From positions 283,413,395 through 283,477,394 of the forward strand of contig CM022298.1 in the NCBI GenBank assembly GCA_011799875.1: DNA of 64,000 bases, in the 5' to 3' direction. Both the position numbers and the translations under genes were made by a program. Within the stretch, counting starts at the first letter, position 1. Every line of letters starts with the position of its first letter. Below the pieces are notes generated by a model that worked only from the letters and a program-made list of their open reading frames with translations, did not search any database and was not told the origin of the DNA. Below are positions 46,601 to 57,026 of the stretch, piece after piece. The DNA is from Thinopyrum elongatum (taxonomy: Eukaryota > Streptophyta > Magnoliopsida > Poales > Poaceae).

Positions 46601-48069
46601 TAAGGAATTGAACTGTTTGTCCTGTTGGGTTAACCAGGGTTACTGTTCTAGTGGCGCAGTTGATGCACACTTGGTGTGGTGTCAGCCAGTCCATCCCCAG
46701 TATTATATCCAATCCAGGGGATTCAATGGCAACGAGTGTAGCTGGAAATTTAACTCCATGTATCGAGATTTCCAGACCTTTATATATCAAATTTGTTCTG
46801 AGCAGGGAGCTAGGGGATTGTACCACCATGATTTTATCCAAAAGCGAAGGGGAAAATTTGTGCAAGGTGGCAAAACTCCGTGAAATAAATGATTGGGAAG
46901 CCCCGGAATCAAATAAAATTACTGTAGGTATGTCATTAACAGAAAACATACCAAGGACCACATCTCATGCTTCGCAGGCCTCCTCAGCGGAGATATGATG
47001 GACGCGTCCGTGGTTGAAGTTATGGTTGGGGCGGTGTCCCATAGTGTTGACTTGTGGCTTGAAGTCGGATGATGGCTTCCCGTTGTTGGCAGGGCACTGT
47101 TTGGAGTAGTGTCCGCTTTGGCCGCAAGTAAAGCAAGTGTTATTGCGGCGGCTGTCCTCTATCACTGGCTGTTTGCCGAAGGTCTTGTTCTGGCTGACCG
47201 TCTTATTGTTGTTGTTGCCATTATTCCATGCGGGCTTGTATTCAGATGGACCTGATTGCCAAATGTGTGGCTTCTGCACAAACTGCTCCCGGTTGTCCTT
47301 CTTGGGTTCAAACTTCCACTTGCGGTCAGCATACCCAGACTTATGCTCTCATTCAGCTATGAAGGCCTTGTTCACCAAAGTTTGGAAGTCAGAAAAGTCC
47401 AGCATACAGAGCTGACAACGGAGGGCATGATTTAGTCCTCCTAGGAATCGGTCTATCTTCCTTTCTTCGGTGGATACGTCATGGGTAGAGTACCGTGCCA
47501 GATTGTTAAACTTGTTCAGATACTCCCCCACGGACATATTTCCTTGCGTAAGAGCAAGAAATTCCCTTTGCTTCACCTTCATTATGCCAGTAGGAATATG
47601 ATACTTGCGGAATAACTCCTTGAACTTCTCCCAGGAAATATCTTCTCCAGATGGCCACATTATCTTTGTGTTGTCCCACCATATAGCTACTGGCTCTTCT
47701 AGGTAGTGAGTGACAAAAGGAACCTTATCTGACTCCTCACAACGAGCTATTTCTAGCTTCTTCTCCATGGTTCTCAGCCAATCATCAGCTTCCATAGGGT
47801 CCACAGCTTGACCAAAACTGGGTGGCTTGGTGCGCTGAAAGTAAGACAACTTAGAGTGTGTCCCATTGTTGTTGTTCTGGCCCACCATAGTCTGCATGCT
47901 TTTCAGGAATTCCATAAGATCTTGATTTCTTTTTTCTTCAAACATCCTCATGGTTTGATCGGTGATCGGTGCCTGAGGTGGTGGAGGTGGTAAGTCTTCT
48001 AGTGGCTGTCCTGCTTGTCTGGCGGATCGACGAACGGGGGTTCCATCACCACCTTGGCTACTACCTCTC
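43627..48069 (-). pseudogene. Chromovirus gag-pol, one frame with stops
   Basis: Gag-pol begins at the ATG at 55792-55790; after three codons it is split by the 48070-55782 insertion and continues from 48069 in the same frame. Gag has a Retrotrans_gag-type domain and a CCHC knuckle CFTCGQSGHYSKQC (about 47135-47094). Protease DSGAS lies near 46910. The RT contains [13 protein letters not shown], but the YxDD-type box reads FIVD because the first Asp is Val (codon 45971-45969). RNase H ([22 protein letters not shown]), integrase (SIHPGGTKMYQD, CDICNKV, MDFIVGLPKS) and a chromodomain-like C-terminus (VHDVFHISQLRK ... NLEDEIHPKGGRF) follow. Stops occur at 47349, 46965, 45324, 44589, two near 44410-44440, 43959 and 43749, with no frameshift. 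Confidence 0.88.
43646..43665. repeat. Inverted repeat at pol C-terminus of chromovirus
   Basis: GAATCTCG and CGAGATTC arms surround a TCCT centre. On the minus strand it encodes NLEDEI near the end of pol. Exactly 19 bp separate it from the LTR at 43626. Matching inverted repeats at the same spacing occur at 17130-17148 and 61121-61139. Confidence 0.8.
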
Positions 48070-49553
48070 TGTTCGCACACGAACATGTCACCGTGTACCC
48101 TCGATGCCGAGGGTGATGCACCGCAGCTCACTTAAAAGGAGACCCGTCCGGAAGCGCGGTACGCAAGCAATCCAGCGGGTGTTTTTCAGGACCCGAAACC
48201 CCACACGCCCGGGAGGGACTCCGTCAGGGCGCGCGACAGCTATGGGCTGCCCTAGGTCGACCTAAACAATCAGCCGTCACCCCAAACGTATATAAGAGGT
48301 GGCTGGACTTCCCGTACAAGTAAAGGATTCATCTAGGCTTTCCTTTCAAGAATATTACATCAATTCACGTCCTAAACAATCCTAGTTCTAGTCCAACTCG
48401 GATTTGGCACGGATCTGTCCCATACTTCTGTCCTGCTTCTTGCGTGGGATATAGAAATCGCATACTAACTCGGATAGAGTCGAGTTCAAAATCAAACTTG
48501 TCCACCTCGATGATCTACATAATACATTGCGAGCCACTTCTCCTTTTAAGGCCTTCTTTATGACTTTTAGGGCCCATCTTTAACTGTGGGTCGGATTCAA
48601 TTATGCAGTTTTCTGAACTGTCTGAGTCTTGCAACAATTTTGCAGGCCGTATACTATCTCCGATGATGATGACTCCAAAAGAAAAGTTGACCGTCTCGAT
48701 GATACGCACAACTTCCGTGTAGAACACTTTTCCATCCGAGGTCGTATGAATAATCTTACGAGCCCATCTCCAACTTCTGGTCGGATTGACTTTGATAGCA
48801 AATTTTCCACGCCCGGAAGGTTTCCACCCTGGCAAGCTTTCCACCCCGGCAAGATTTCCACCCCGGCAAGGTTTCCACCCCGGCAAGCTTTCACACTGGC
48901 AAGGTTTCCACCCCGGCACGCTTTCACACCGGCAAGCTTCCACGCCGGCAAGCTTTTCATGCCGGCAAGCTTTTCTTTTTGCTGGCAAGCTTTTTACTCG
49001 GATTTCTCGACTGAAAATATAGTCTGATCTTAATTTGCCTCTCCAGGTCGCATACGACCACGGATTGAGACGATTTATATATGAAAATCGATCGGCTCGA
49101 CGAGACGAAGCTTTTTCATGTTGAAGATTTTTCGATTCAAGGCCATCTTGATGGCCAAATGACTCGCGCGACCCATTAGACAGGGTGTTTGGTACCTCGC
49201 GCCATATTTCCGTTTAGGTTCAGTCTGCAGTGTATTGTCTCTAACTTTTGCATACGAACTCGGATTGAGATGATTTATATATGAAAATCGATCGCCTCGA
49301 CGAGACAAGACAATCCATGAGGAGTGCTCCTTCATCTGAGGCCGTCTTGAAGGCGTAACAGGCTGAAAAGCATTCGGAACACTAAATTCTGCCACTCGGA
49401 ACACAGTTTCGGCCCCTAAGATGGGGTTGGACGATGATAACCTAAACGTCAAAGTTGTTCCACTCGACAACGTGAAACTTTTCACGCTGAAAACCCTTTC
49501 ACTCGAGACCATCTCATTTTCTTTTTATGCCGTGCCAAAATCTGATGTCAACA
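48070..49553 (-). repeat. 3' LTR of the non-autonomous element
   Basis: It aligns with 54065-55782, but lacks about 135 bp after 48262 (present at 54259-54391) and has a shorter minisatellite (48803-48990). On the plus strand it begins with the palindrome TGTTCGCACACGAACA. Confidence 0.92.
48803..48990. repeat. 17-bp minisatellite in 3' LTR, about 11 units
   Basis: Head-to-tail units of the form TTTCCACCCCGGCAAGC, with 16-bp variants (TTTCACACCGGCAAGC). The partner LTR has about 18 units. The Gly/Pro/Cys-rich frames it generates on both strands are repeat translations and not genes. Confidence 0.9.
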
Positions 49554-50608
49554 CATGCCCCCTGTTTTCTGGCAGAGCTTGCGTGCCAGAAAATACTTTG
49601 CCTAGGGCAATGTTTAAACACGATGTCAACACTCCATCGGCTGTGCATGCTAAGGACAACAATTATTATTGGCCATATGCTCAGGTACTCCATGGGAATA
49701 TTAGAACCGTTCGACGATACACCGTTCTGCCTGCCGAATGATTATGGCCATGCACCTCAAAGGAATGCCGTCAACTATTTGGCAACACAAATCATCAAAG
49801 ATCAAACTGTATATTAAGCCATGTGCCAAACAATCTTGCTGCACTTGGATCCTGCAAATGACTGACACTCGGAGTTCTTCCAGTTAGCTTCCTGAATTGC
49901 ACTAGATCCTTCATTTACTGGCTGAATCGACTAAGGAGTCGGTCACATGTAGTTTTCCTGGCCGATTCAAAGATGAGTCAGCCGTATTTTCCTCACAAGC
50001 CGACTGAATAAATAAGTCGGCCATATGTGAATTGGCTACACCAAGCATCAGGCTGTTCAGATGTGAAAAACACGCCTCTTGTTGGATCAACTCCATCTGA
50101 AGTTATTTGAACAGTTCAGATAGGTCCTTCTTTAGTTTTATCGATATTACCCGAGTGATGATCCACTCAGATTCAGCTGAGATAGTATCTGAATGCTTGT
50201 TGCACCAACATGACGAATTCTCAGGACGATAAACAAAATATCGGCCATGCGTCCTCATCTCAAAGGATCTAGGGAACCTTCCCACCAAAGTGTGAATAGC
50301 CGAAATAAACTAGATATTTCAGCTATGGAAAAATTGTTGGGCACAAACTCTGATGGCATGGTTGAAGAACATGGATGATGCGCCATGTGGAGTCTCCCAT
50401 AGTGACACGAAAGCTGTCGGCTTCACCTGCTGGTTTCACGCTTGTCCTCCTTTACTCTTGTCAGCTTCGCAACAAAGGCTGGCACATCATTCCCTTCTCG
50501 AGGGCTACCCTTGGGAACCCACGCCATATTCCTCTTCTCTAGCTCTTCGGCCTTGAGTCGCTTCAACTGTCTCTCTTGCCAATGTGATAAGCCGAGTGAG
50601 CATCCCGA
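49554..50608 (-). other. 3' non-coding region and polypurine tract of the non-autonomous element
   Basis: The minus strand reads ACAGGGGGCATG directly before the 3' LTR (49554-49565), a good polypurine tract. The remaining ~1 kb has no recognisable coding content. Confidence 0.65.
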
Positions 50609-53600
50609 CTATGATTTTGTTTTATGTACTGGCAATTCTTTCCTAGATTTGGGCACCTCCGGCTTGGCTTGTTGAAATTCGGCAATTGGATCCTTGAAAA
50701 TTACACGCTTCATATCCTTGCCTTTAGTAGCCAACATAGACTCGGCTGACTTTTTGTCATCCGAAGTCGGATCTGAAACAGCACACTTGCGGCCATCCTT
50801 TTTCACTCGGTAAACTTGCTTGACCGCGTCCATCTTTTCCGCCGAGCTCCGGACAGATTCTTTTTTGTTGAGCCGGTCATTAACATATGGATGTTGATCA
50901 AACGATGTTCCTCTTGGAGCTGCGTAATTTTTGCGAGGCCGTCTAGAATAAAATAGATGGTGTGCCCTCGATTTATACCTGTCCCATGATTGATATGAAT
51001 AATAGTCAGCATGAGAAAGTACGAATGACATCGGCATTGGTGACTCAAAAGGAGGATACGGAGTCTACTTCTTCCTTCGCCAATCCTGGTGTTCAGATTT
51101 ATTCTTTGGGGGTGACTTCGATGCCTTTGTTTCACTCGGCCGATAAGCACTCTTCTCCTCTATTAACTTCTGATATTTTTCCAATAACTGCGTGAAAGTG
51201 ACTTTCGGCTTTTTACCTTTGTGCTTACCGCGGCCTTTTCTTTCTTTGGTTGTGTGTGCATCGGTCTTTGAATTTTCTTGTTGCCCCCCAATGCTAAATG
51301 TGTCAGTTGTAGCTTTGATGGAATTCCTGTCTTCAATATTGTTGCTGATGCACTCTTGAATGATTACCTCGCTTGAAGATTTGATCACGTCATCATTAGC
51401 ATATACCAGTCCGTCTTTGAATGAGCCGGCTTGAGGTAGCCGAGTCAATACTTGATCGCCATCAAGACCAATCTGAGTCGACTGGCCGTTTGCTTGTGCC
51501 TCAACGAGCTCCAATCGTCCTTTGTTGGCCGATTGTGTGGCTTGATAAATCACATTGTTGTCTTTGACATTGTGTTCAAACGAACATTGCATTTGTTCTT
51601 GTCTTGACAGCTCGACATCATGATCAATTATAATAATAGGATTAGTCGGTGATGCACCGACGACATGATCACCTATGCTCGGACTGAAGGTACACTGCTC
51701 ATCCATTAACTAATACTGTGATACCGGCTCTAAAACAAAACAACCAAGTGGTGATGGCTTAACGTTATCCGACTCGGCTATACATTGATTTTCGTCCTCC
51801 TTTCTCGATGCTCTTGAATCGGCTATCTCGGAGGACTTTGGACCTGGCTTTATGTTTCTGCAACCAAAATAATGACAGAATATACGTCTCATCTGAGACC
51901 AAATGTTAGCCAGGCATAAAACAAACAAAGTTGTCCATATGAATATAATGTTTAGCCAACATGACGGGAACAACTTTGGTTGTGATAAGTTGTCACTATT
52001 AGCTTCTGTCAATGGTGCCATGTGTTGATCAGCATGATTAGTGACAAGATTATTCCAAACAAACAGATTAGTCATCTCGATTGGTCTTTCAAAATTAATT
52101 AGAATCTTGCTAACAGGTGGATCAACAATATGATTTTGACCAAATCGAAAATTGAGTAAATTGTCAGCCAGGCGTACCTTTGTGAAGACGTTGGGAGGAG
52201 AAGGTGGTTGCATAACTGGAACAATATCTTGCTCCACTTCTAAATAATTCTCCAATTCCCCTTCCTCTTCTTCTAGATCTCGTGTCTCATCACTTGGATT
52301 TCCTGTGTAGATTTCACTCGGACCATCCGAATGGATTCCACTCGGACGCTCTTTGTCAGCTGAACTTTGCTTAGCTACATGTTCTTGTTCTTGATGTTCA
52401 TCGTTAACCAAACTGTGTTCGGTCATATTATTTTTTTCTTGATGTTCATCAATTTCTTTAGCACGAAACTCATAGGGCAGCATGTAAGCTCCCTCACATC
52501 CAAAAAAATCAAGTACGGCCAATTTGCTGCATTTGTCATTCCTTTGCTCGGTGAAGCTTGCATCATCTGTTTTGGTACACTTGACAATAACTGGCTCGAT
52601 GCACTCGACATTAGCCGGTGATGCACTCGGATGACTCAATGCACTCAGCTGACTTGATGCACTCGGCCTTAACTGGCTCGATGCACTCGGTTGGCTCGAT
52701 GCACTCGATATTGACTCTGTGCACTCGACCTTGGCCATCTCGGTGCTCAATCCGGTCTCGACTGAATCCATCATTGTCTTGGCTTTAAAGGAATCGTTCG
52801 ACTCGGTTGTAGACTACTTGCTCATATTTGACTCGGTTTCAACCGAATCAACCGGATTAGTCGAGTGAATCCTTTTTTGTTGTTCGGCTTGCATAGCTTC
52901 TGTTTTATCTTGTCTCAACATCGTGGAAGGGCTAACATGGTTGCTGCATAGAGAAAAGGACTTGATGTATTCTTGCAAATCTTCCTCCTCACGCTTCTTC
53001 TTGAGCGCTTCATAAGCCTGTTGATATTCTGCTGGTAACTCCTCAAGAGTTGGTGTGATAAAATTGTTGGCGCAATTCCCTGTGAGCTTTGGCTTGATCT
53101 TGTCCATTCGGGCGACATCTTTTTCGTTAGATTCGGCCATACTCGGATCTGCTTGCCACCCAATACTATTAGGATATTTTGGTAATGAGTCAATGCTGCT
53201 GAAGTTTTGCAATTGTATAGGAGGTGCATAACATCCTGCAATGATAGATGAAGACGTATGTACTATTGTTGAACCATATTTCCTCTCACCAATTTGGTCA
53301 ATTGGCAACATGTCGTCTTCTTGCAAAACCCTAGCTCTTATTGCCTCATAATCAGGAACCAACCCTTTATCATGTTGCTCAAGGCAAAGAGCGCTAATCT
53401 TCTTGTTTTGCGCTAAGGTTTTTAATGCAGCCAAAGCCACCTCAAATCCTGCAATATCAGGCACATACACTCCTGTAGAATCTCCATTTACTCGGCCATA
53501 GCCATGAAGGTGAGCCGAGTCATGAATATTTTTATTTGCGTATGTTGCTGAGCAATTAATCTCACGAGGTGTAATATATGATGATTGAGAATAACCGGCC

Positions 53601-54073
53601 AAATAGCTAGTAGAAGCATGGCCGATTTCCTCATTCATCGGCATGCTTGGGGACAGATCCGCATATCGCGAGTCGGCTGCCGATGAATAAATTTTTGAGA
53701 CATCCTCTTGCACATGAGGTCTCCCAAATTGATCACTCAGAACCATCGTGTTGTTCATCGGCATATTGAAGGGAATTGCCGATGCACGAAAGTTTGGATC
53801 CATAAGTTGTTTGTCGCGATTATGTAAATTCCAAGATTTTCCAATAGAATAACTAGTCGGCCTTTGCTCGTTAGGGCTAGCCGACATGACATGTCTATTG
53901 GAAGATCTAGCGACACCAACATACTGGTTACTTGCATCTACATAAGGAGATTGATGATACATATTACCGTTGTAGATTGCAGCCTCTTGATGACGCTCCT
54001 TGTAGCAAGAACAGGCCGGAGACAGTTCGAAGCTTCGTTTCCCCAGTAGAGTGGCCAAAAAGTGTGTTCGCAC
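50609..54073 (-). pseudogene. 1,155-codon ORF of unknown function, three internal stops
   Basis: One frame runs from an ATG at 54073 (or, more plausibly, the Met at 53962, MYHQSPYVDAS, inside the internal region) to the stop at 50609. It is interrupted only by stops at 52814, 51710 and 51065. I recognise no family. Visible features are a Tyr/Ser/Asn-rich N-terminal third, a charged helical segment (ELPAEYQQAYEALKKKREEEDLQEYI, about 53040-52965), a Ser/Gln/Pro repeat (SASSQPSASSQL, near 52700) encoded by tandem TGGCTCGATGCACTCGG units, an acidic stretch (EEEEGELENYLEVEQD near 52250), a hydrophobic stretch (WLNIIFIWTTLFVLCLANIW, about 51970-51910) that could be a membrane segment, and a basic C-terminus. 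It lies where gag-pol would be. It could be a gag replacement or a captured gene. Confidence 0.7.
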
Positions 54074-55782
54074 ACGAACACGTCACCATCTACCCTCGAT
54101 GCTGGGGGTGATGCACCGCAGCTCACGTCGAAGGAGACCCGTCCAGAAGCGCGGTACGCAAGCAATCCGGCGGGTGCTTTTCAGGACCCGAAACCCCACA
54201 CGCCCGGGAGGGACCCCGTCAGGGCGCGCGATAGCTATGGGCTGCCCTAGGTCGACCTGATCGCCCCTAGGGCCTCATGGATCGCCGCCCTGCAACTAGA
54301 AGAACGAACGAAGAATGAGGACGAAGAAGAACAAGGGAGAGAGATAAAGGTAAAGGTAAAAGGTGATATATTGATAGATCGATTTTGTGTTATTCAATCG
54401 GCCGTCACCCCAAATGTATATAAGAGGTGGCTGGACTTCCAGTACAAGTAAAGGATTCATCTAGGCTTTCCTTTCAAGAATATTACATCAATTCACGTCC
54501 TAAAAAATCCTAGTTCTAGTCCAACTCGGATTTGGCTCGGATCTGTCCCATACTTCTGTCCTGCTTTTTGCGTGGGATATAGAAATCGCATACTAACTCG
54601 GATAGACTTGTCCGCCTCGATGATCTACATAATAAAACGCTTGCCACTTCTCCTTTTAAGGCCTTCTTTATGACTTTTAGGGCCCATCTTTAACTGTGGG
54701 TCGGATTCAATTATGTAGTTTTCTGAACTGTCTCAGTCTTGTAACAACTTTGCAGGCCGTATACTATCTCCGATGATGATGACTCCAAAAGCAAAGTTGA
54801 CCGTCTCGACGATACGCACAACTTCCATGTAGAACACTTTTCCATCCGAGGTCGTCTGAATAATCTTTCGAGCCCATCTCCAACTTCTGGTCGGATTGAC
54901 TTTGACAGCAAGCTTTCCACGCCGGCAAGGTTTCCACCACGGCAAGCTTTCCACCCCGGCAAGATTTCCACCCCGGCAAGCTTTCCACGCCGGCATGGTT
55001 TCCACCCCGGCAATCTTTCCATCCCGGCAAGCTTTTCACCCCGGCAAGCTTTCCACCCCGGCAAGCTTTCACACCGGCAAGGTTTCCACTCCGGCATGCT
55101 TTCACACCGGCAAGGTTTCCACCCCGGCAAGCTTTCCACACCGGCAAGGTTTCCACCCCGGCAAGCTTTCACACCGGCAAGCTTCCACGCCGGCAAGCTT
55201 TTCTTTTTGCTGGCAAACTTTTTACTCGGATTTCTCGACTGAAAATATAGCCTGATCTTGATTTGCCTCTCCAGGTCGCATACGACCTCGGATTGAGATG
55301 ATTTATATATGAAAATCGATCGGCTTGACAATACGAAGCTTTTTCATGTTGAAGATTTTTCGATTCAAGGCCATCTTGATGGCCAAATGACTCGCGCGAC
55401 CCATCAGACAGGGTGTTTGGTACCTCGCGCCATATTTTCGTTTAGGTTCAGTCTGCAGTGTATTGTCTCTAACTTTTGCATACGAACTCGGATTGAGATG
55501 ATTTATATATGAAAATCCATCGCCTCGACGAGACGAAGACAATCAATGTAGAGCTCTCCTTCATCCGAGGTCGTCTTGAAGGCATAACAGGCCGAAAAGC
55601 ATTCAGAACACTAAATTCTGCCACTCGGAGCACAGTTTCGGCCCCTAAGATGGGGTTGGACGATGATAACCTAAACATCAAAGTTGTTCCACTCGGCGAC
55701 GTGAAACTTTTCACGCTAAAAACCCTTTCACTCGAGACCATCTCATTTTCTTTTTATGCCGTGCCAAAATCTGATGTCAACA
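54065..55782 (-). repeat. 5' LTR of the non-autonomous element
   Basis: This 1,718-bp LTR is the partner of 48070-49553, with the longer minisatellite (54913-55217) and the segment missing from the partner. Confidence 0.92.
54913..55217. repeat. 17-bp minisatellite in 5' LTR, about 18 units
   Basis: Same unit as at 48803-48990 with about seven more copies. Since both LTRs are identical at insertion, the copy number changed after insertion in one or both. Confidence 0.9.
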
Positions 55783-56051
55783 CTCTCTTCATCCTAAATT
55801 TGTGCCCATTGCAAAATACCGAATCGACGAGCAACATCCATAAGGGAAACACAGTAATGTGGCACCAAAAGGAAATTCACGAAAAAGGGCGAATAAAGAG
55901 AGCAACATAATTATACAAGACAACCCAACATCATACATGGCAAGCTAGTAGGGGATATCATGGCTAGACTGCTCGTACGTCAGTTGACATGTGCAGAGAT
56001 GCGTGCACTACAACTCAAGTCTCCACTCTAGTGGCGTGGGTGGCACAAGCA
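55783..56051 (-). other. Gag start codons and leader of chromovirus
   Basis: The ATG of gag is at 55792-55790, just outside the CTCTC target-site duplication. The rest is leader between the upstream ORF and gag, with no other feature seen. Confidence 0.6.
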
Positions 56052-56867
56052 CTACCAAACTGAAGACTCCTCGTCATCTGATCCTGAGTCGGAATCGGAA
56101 CTGATGATGTGGACCACATCCTCCGAATCAAAGGAAACACGACGACGCTGCTGAGGTGGTTCTCCTTCTGAGGAAGAAGGAGCACGACGCCTCAGCATCG
56201 GAGCAGCTGGAGTAGCTAGGATTGAGGCCCACTCTGCCGGGGTCTCACGTCGGCTTCCAGATGAAAAGCCTGGTGTAGTGGAACTAGAAGGAGTATTAAA
56301 GCTACGTGGAGGTGGAACTGGTGGTGGATACATGGGTGGAAATGTAGGCTGAGGTGAAGACGGTACTGTAGTCGCGGCTGCAAGTGCCTCCTGGAGACGA
56401 GACAGCTCCTCAGCCAGGGAAATGATCATACGATAACTGGCATTCAGATAACAGGATAAAACACCAGTCGCACGATCACTCGCCGGGTCAACTGGCGCGA
56501 AAATGACTCGCCATATCGTAGGCGACAGGGTGGGGTAGTGAAAGAAACCAGGCTGAGTCTGCATCTCGACCTCGTGGAAGCGCAAGTCAGTGAGAGCCTC
56601 CATCTCAGCAAACTGGATCGACAGCTTCGGAGTGGAAGCCGTTCCGCCCTTGGAAGAGTGAGAGTAGCTACCAATATCCGAACTCGTGGTCAGAAAAGCC
56701 TCCACGTGATACTCATACACTGACTCGGCAATCTGCTCCCGAAACACCTGGTACACTGGATCTTCGCCGTTGGGGTACAGCCGAAGCCAGACATTACGGA
56801 GCAGTACTGGAAAGGTGAACGGTGCTGGCTCATGATGATAGTGGTACGGAACTGGTGCCATTTGCAC
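56052..56867 (-). CDS. ORF upstream of gag in chromovirus (271 aa), unknown function
   Basis: The frame is intact. The likely start is MQMAPVPYHYHH at 56867. The first ~150 residues look like a folded domain (FPVLLRNVWLRLYPNGEDPVY, AESVYEYHVEAFL, MEALTDLRFHEVEMQTQPGF). A Pro-rich linker follows (PPMYPPPVPPPRSF, about residue 180), then an Arg-rich patch (residues ~227-240) and an acidic Ser/Asp tail (SSDSDSGSDDEESS). It lies between the primer-binding site and gag, a position for additional ORFs in some plant Gypsy elements. It is the only unbroken frame of this element. It has no membrane segment or known catalytic motif. Function unknown. Confidence 0.65.
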   Translation of the reverse strand: MQMAPVPYHYHHEPAPFTFPVLLRNVWLRLYPNGEDPVYQVFREQIAESVYEYHVEAFLTTSSDIGSYSHSSKGGTASTPKLSIQFAEMEALTDLRFHEVEMQTQPGFFHYPTLSPTIWRVIFAPVDPASDRATGVLSCYLNASYRMIISLAEELSRLQEALAAATTVPSSPQPTFPPMYPPPVPPPRSFNTPSSSTTPGFSSGSRRETPAEWASILATPAAPMLRRRAPSSSEGEPPQQRRRVSFDSEDVVHIISSDSDSGSDDEESSVW

Positions 56868-57008
56868 TCACAATGCCAACGGTTAGTAAAACAATGAATC
56901 ATGATGCATGCCATGCAACAATCAAATGCAGCAAACAAGATGCACACTCAGAGCCTACACTAATCATGGTTCTAGGGCGGGTTAACTAGGGTGTCCTACA
57001 GTCAGCAC

Positions 57009-57022
57009 GGCTCTGATACCAA
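57009..57022 (-). other. Primer-binding site, tRNA-Met type
   Basis: The minus strand reads TTGGTATCAGAGCC four bases inside the LTR boundary at 57027. This marks the 57027-61101 LTR as the 5' LTR of the leftward internal region. Confidence 0.85.
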
Positions 57023-57026
57023 GCAT

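Larger units (their letters stand above)
48070..55782 (-). mobile_element. Non-autonomous LTR retrotransposon with one large ORF of unknown function
   Basis: The element is 7,713 bp with LTRs 48070-49553 (1,484 bp) and 54065-55782 (1,718 bp) and the target-site duplication CTCTC (48065-48069, 55783-55787). On the minus strand the LTR begins TGTTGACATC and ends GCGAACA. Internal sequence codes a single long frame (54073-50609) with no protease, RT, RNase H, integrase or zinc knuckle. The sequence just inside the 5' LTR (TTTTTGGCCACTC then TACTGGGGA) resembles the primer-binding region of Tat-type elements, but weakly. It is inserted in the first codons of a chromovirus gag. Confidence 0.9.
43627..57026 (-). 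mobile_element. Internal region of Del/Tekay-like chromovirus, with nested element
   Basis: On the minus strand the order is primer-binding site (57009-57022), an extra ORF (56867-56052), gag start (55792), an insertion (48070-55782), the remainder of gag-pol, and the polypurine tract (43627-43640). The pol order and the C-terminal chromodomain identify the Del/Tekay chromovirus clade. The 3' LTR (from 43626) and the sequence in the 5' LTR position (57027-61101) do not resemble each other, so the element is either chimeric or was altered by recombination. Confidence 0.8.

Noticed and set aside
54711..55331. Minus-strand 206-codon frame rich in KPCRGGNLAGVE-like repeats, and similar frames at 48515-49027
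   Set aside because: It is the translation of the 17-bp LTR minisatellite. Since 17 is not a multiple of 3, the repeat runs open in several frames on both strands.
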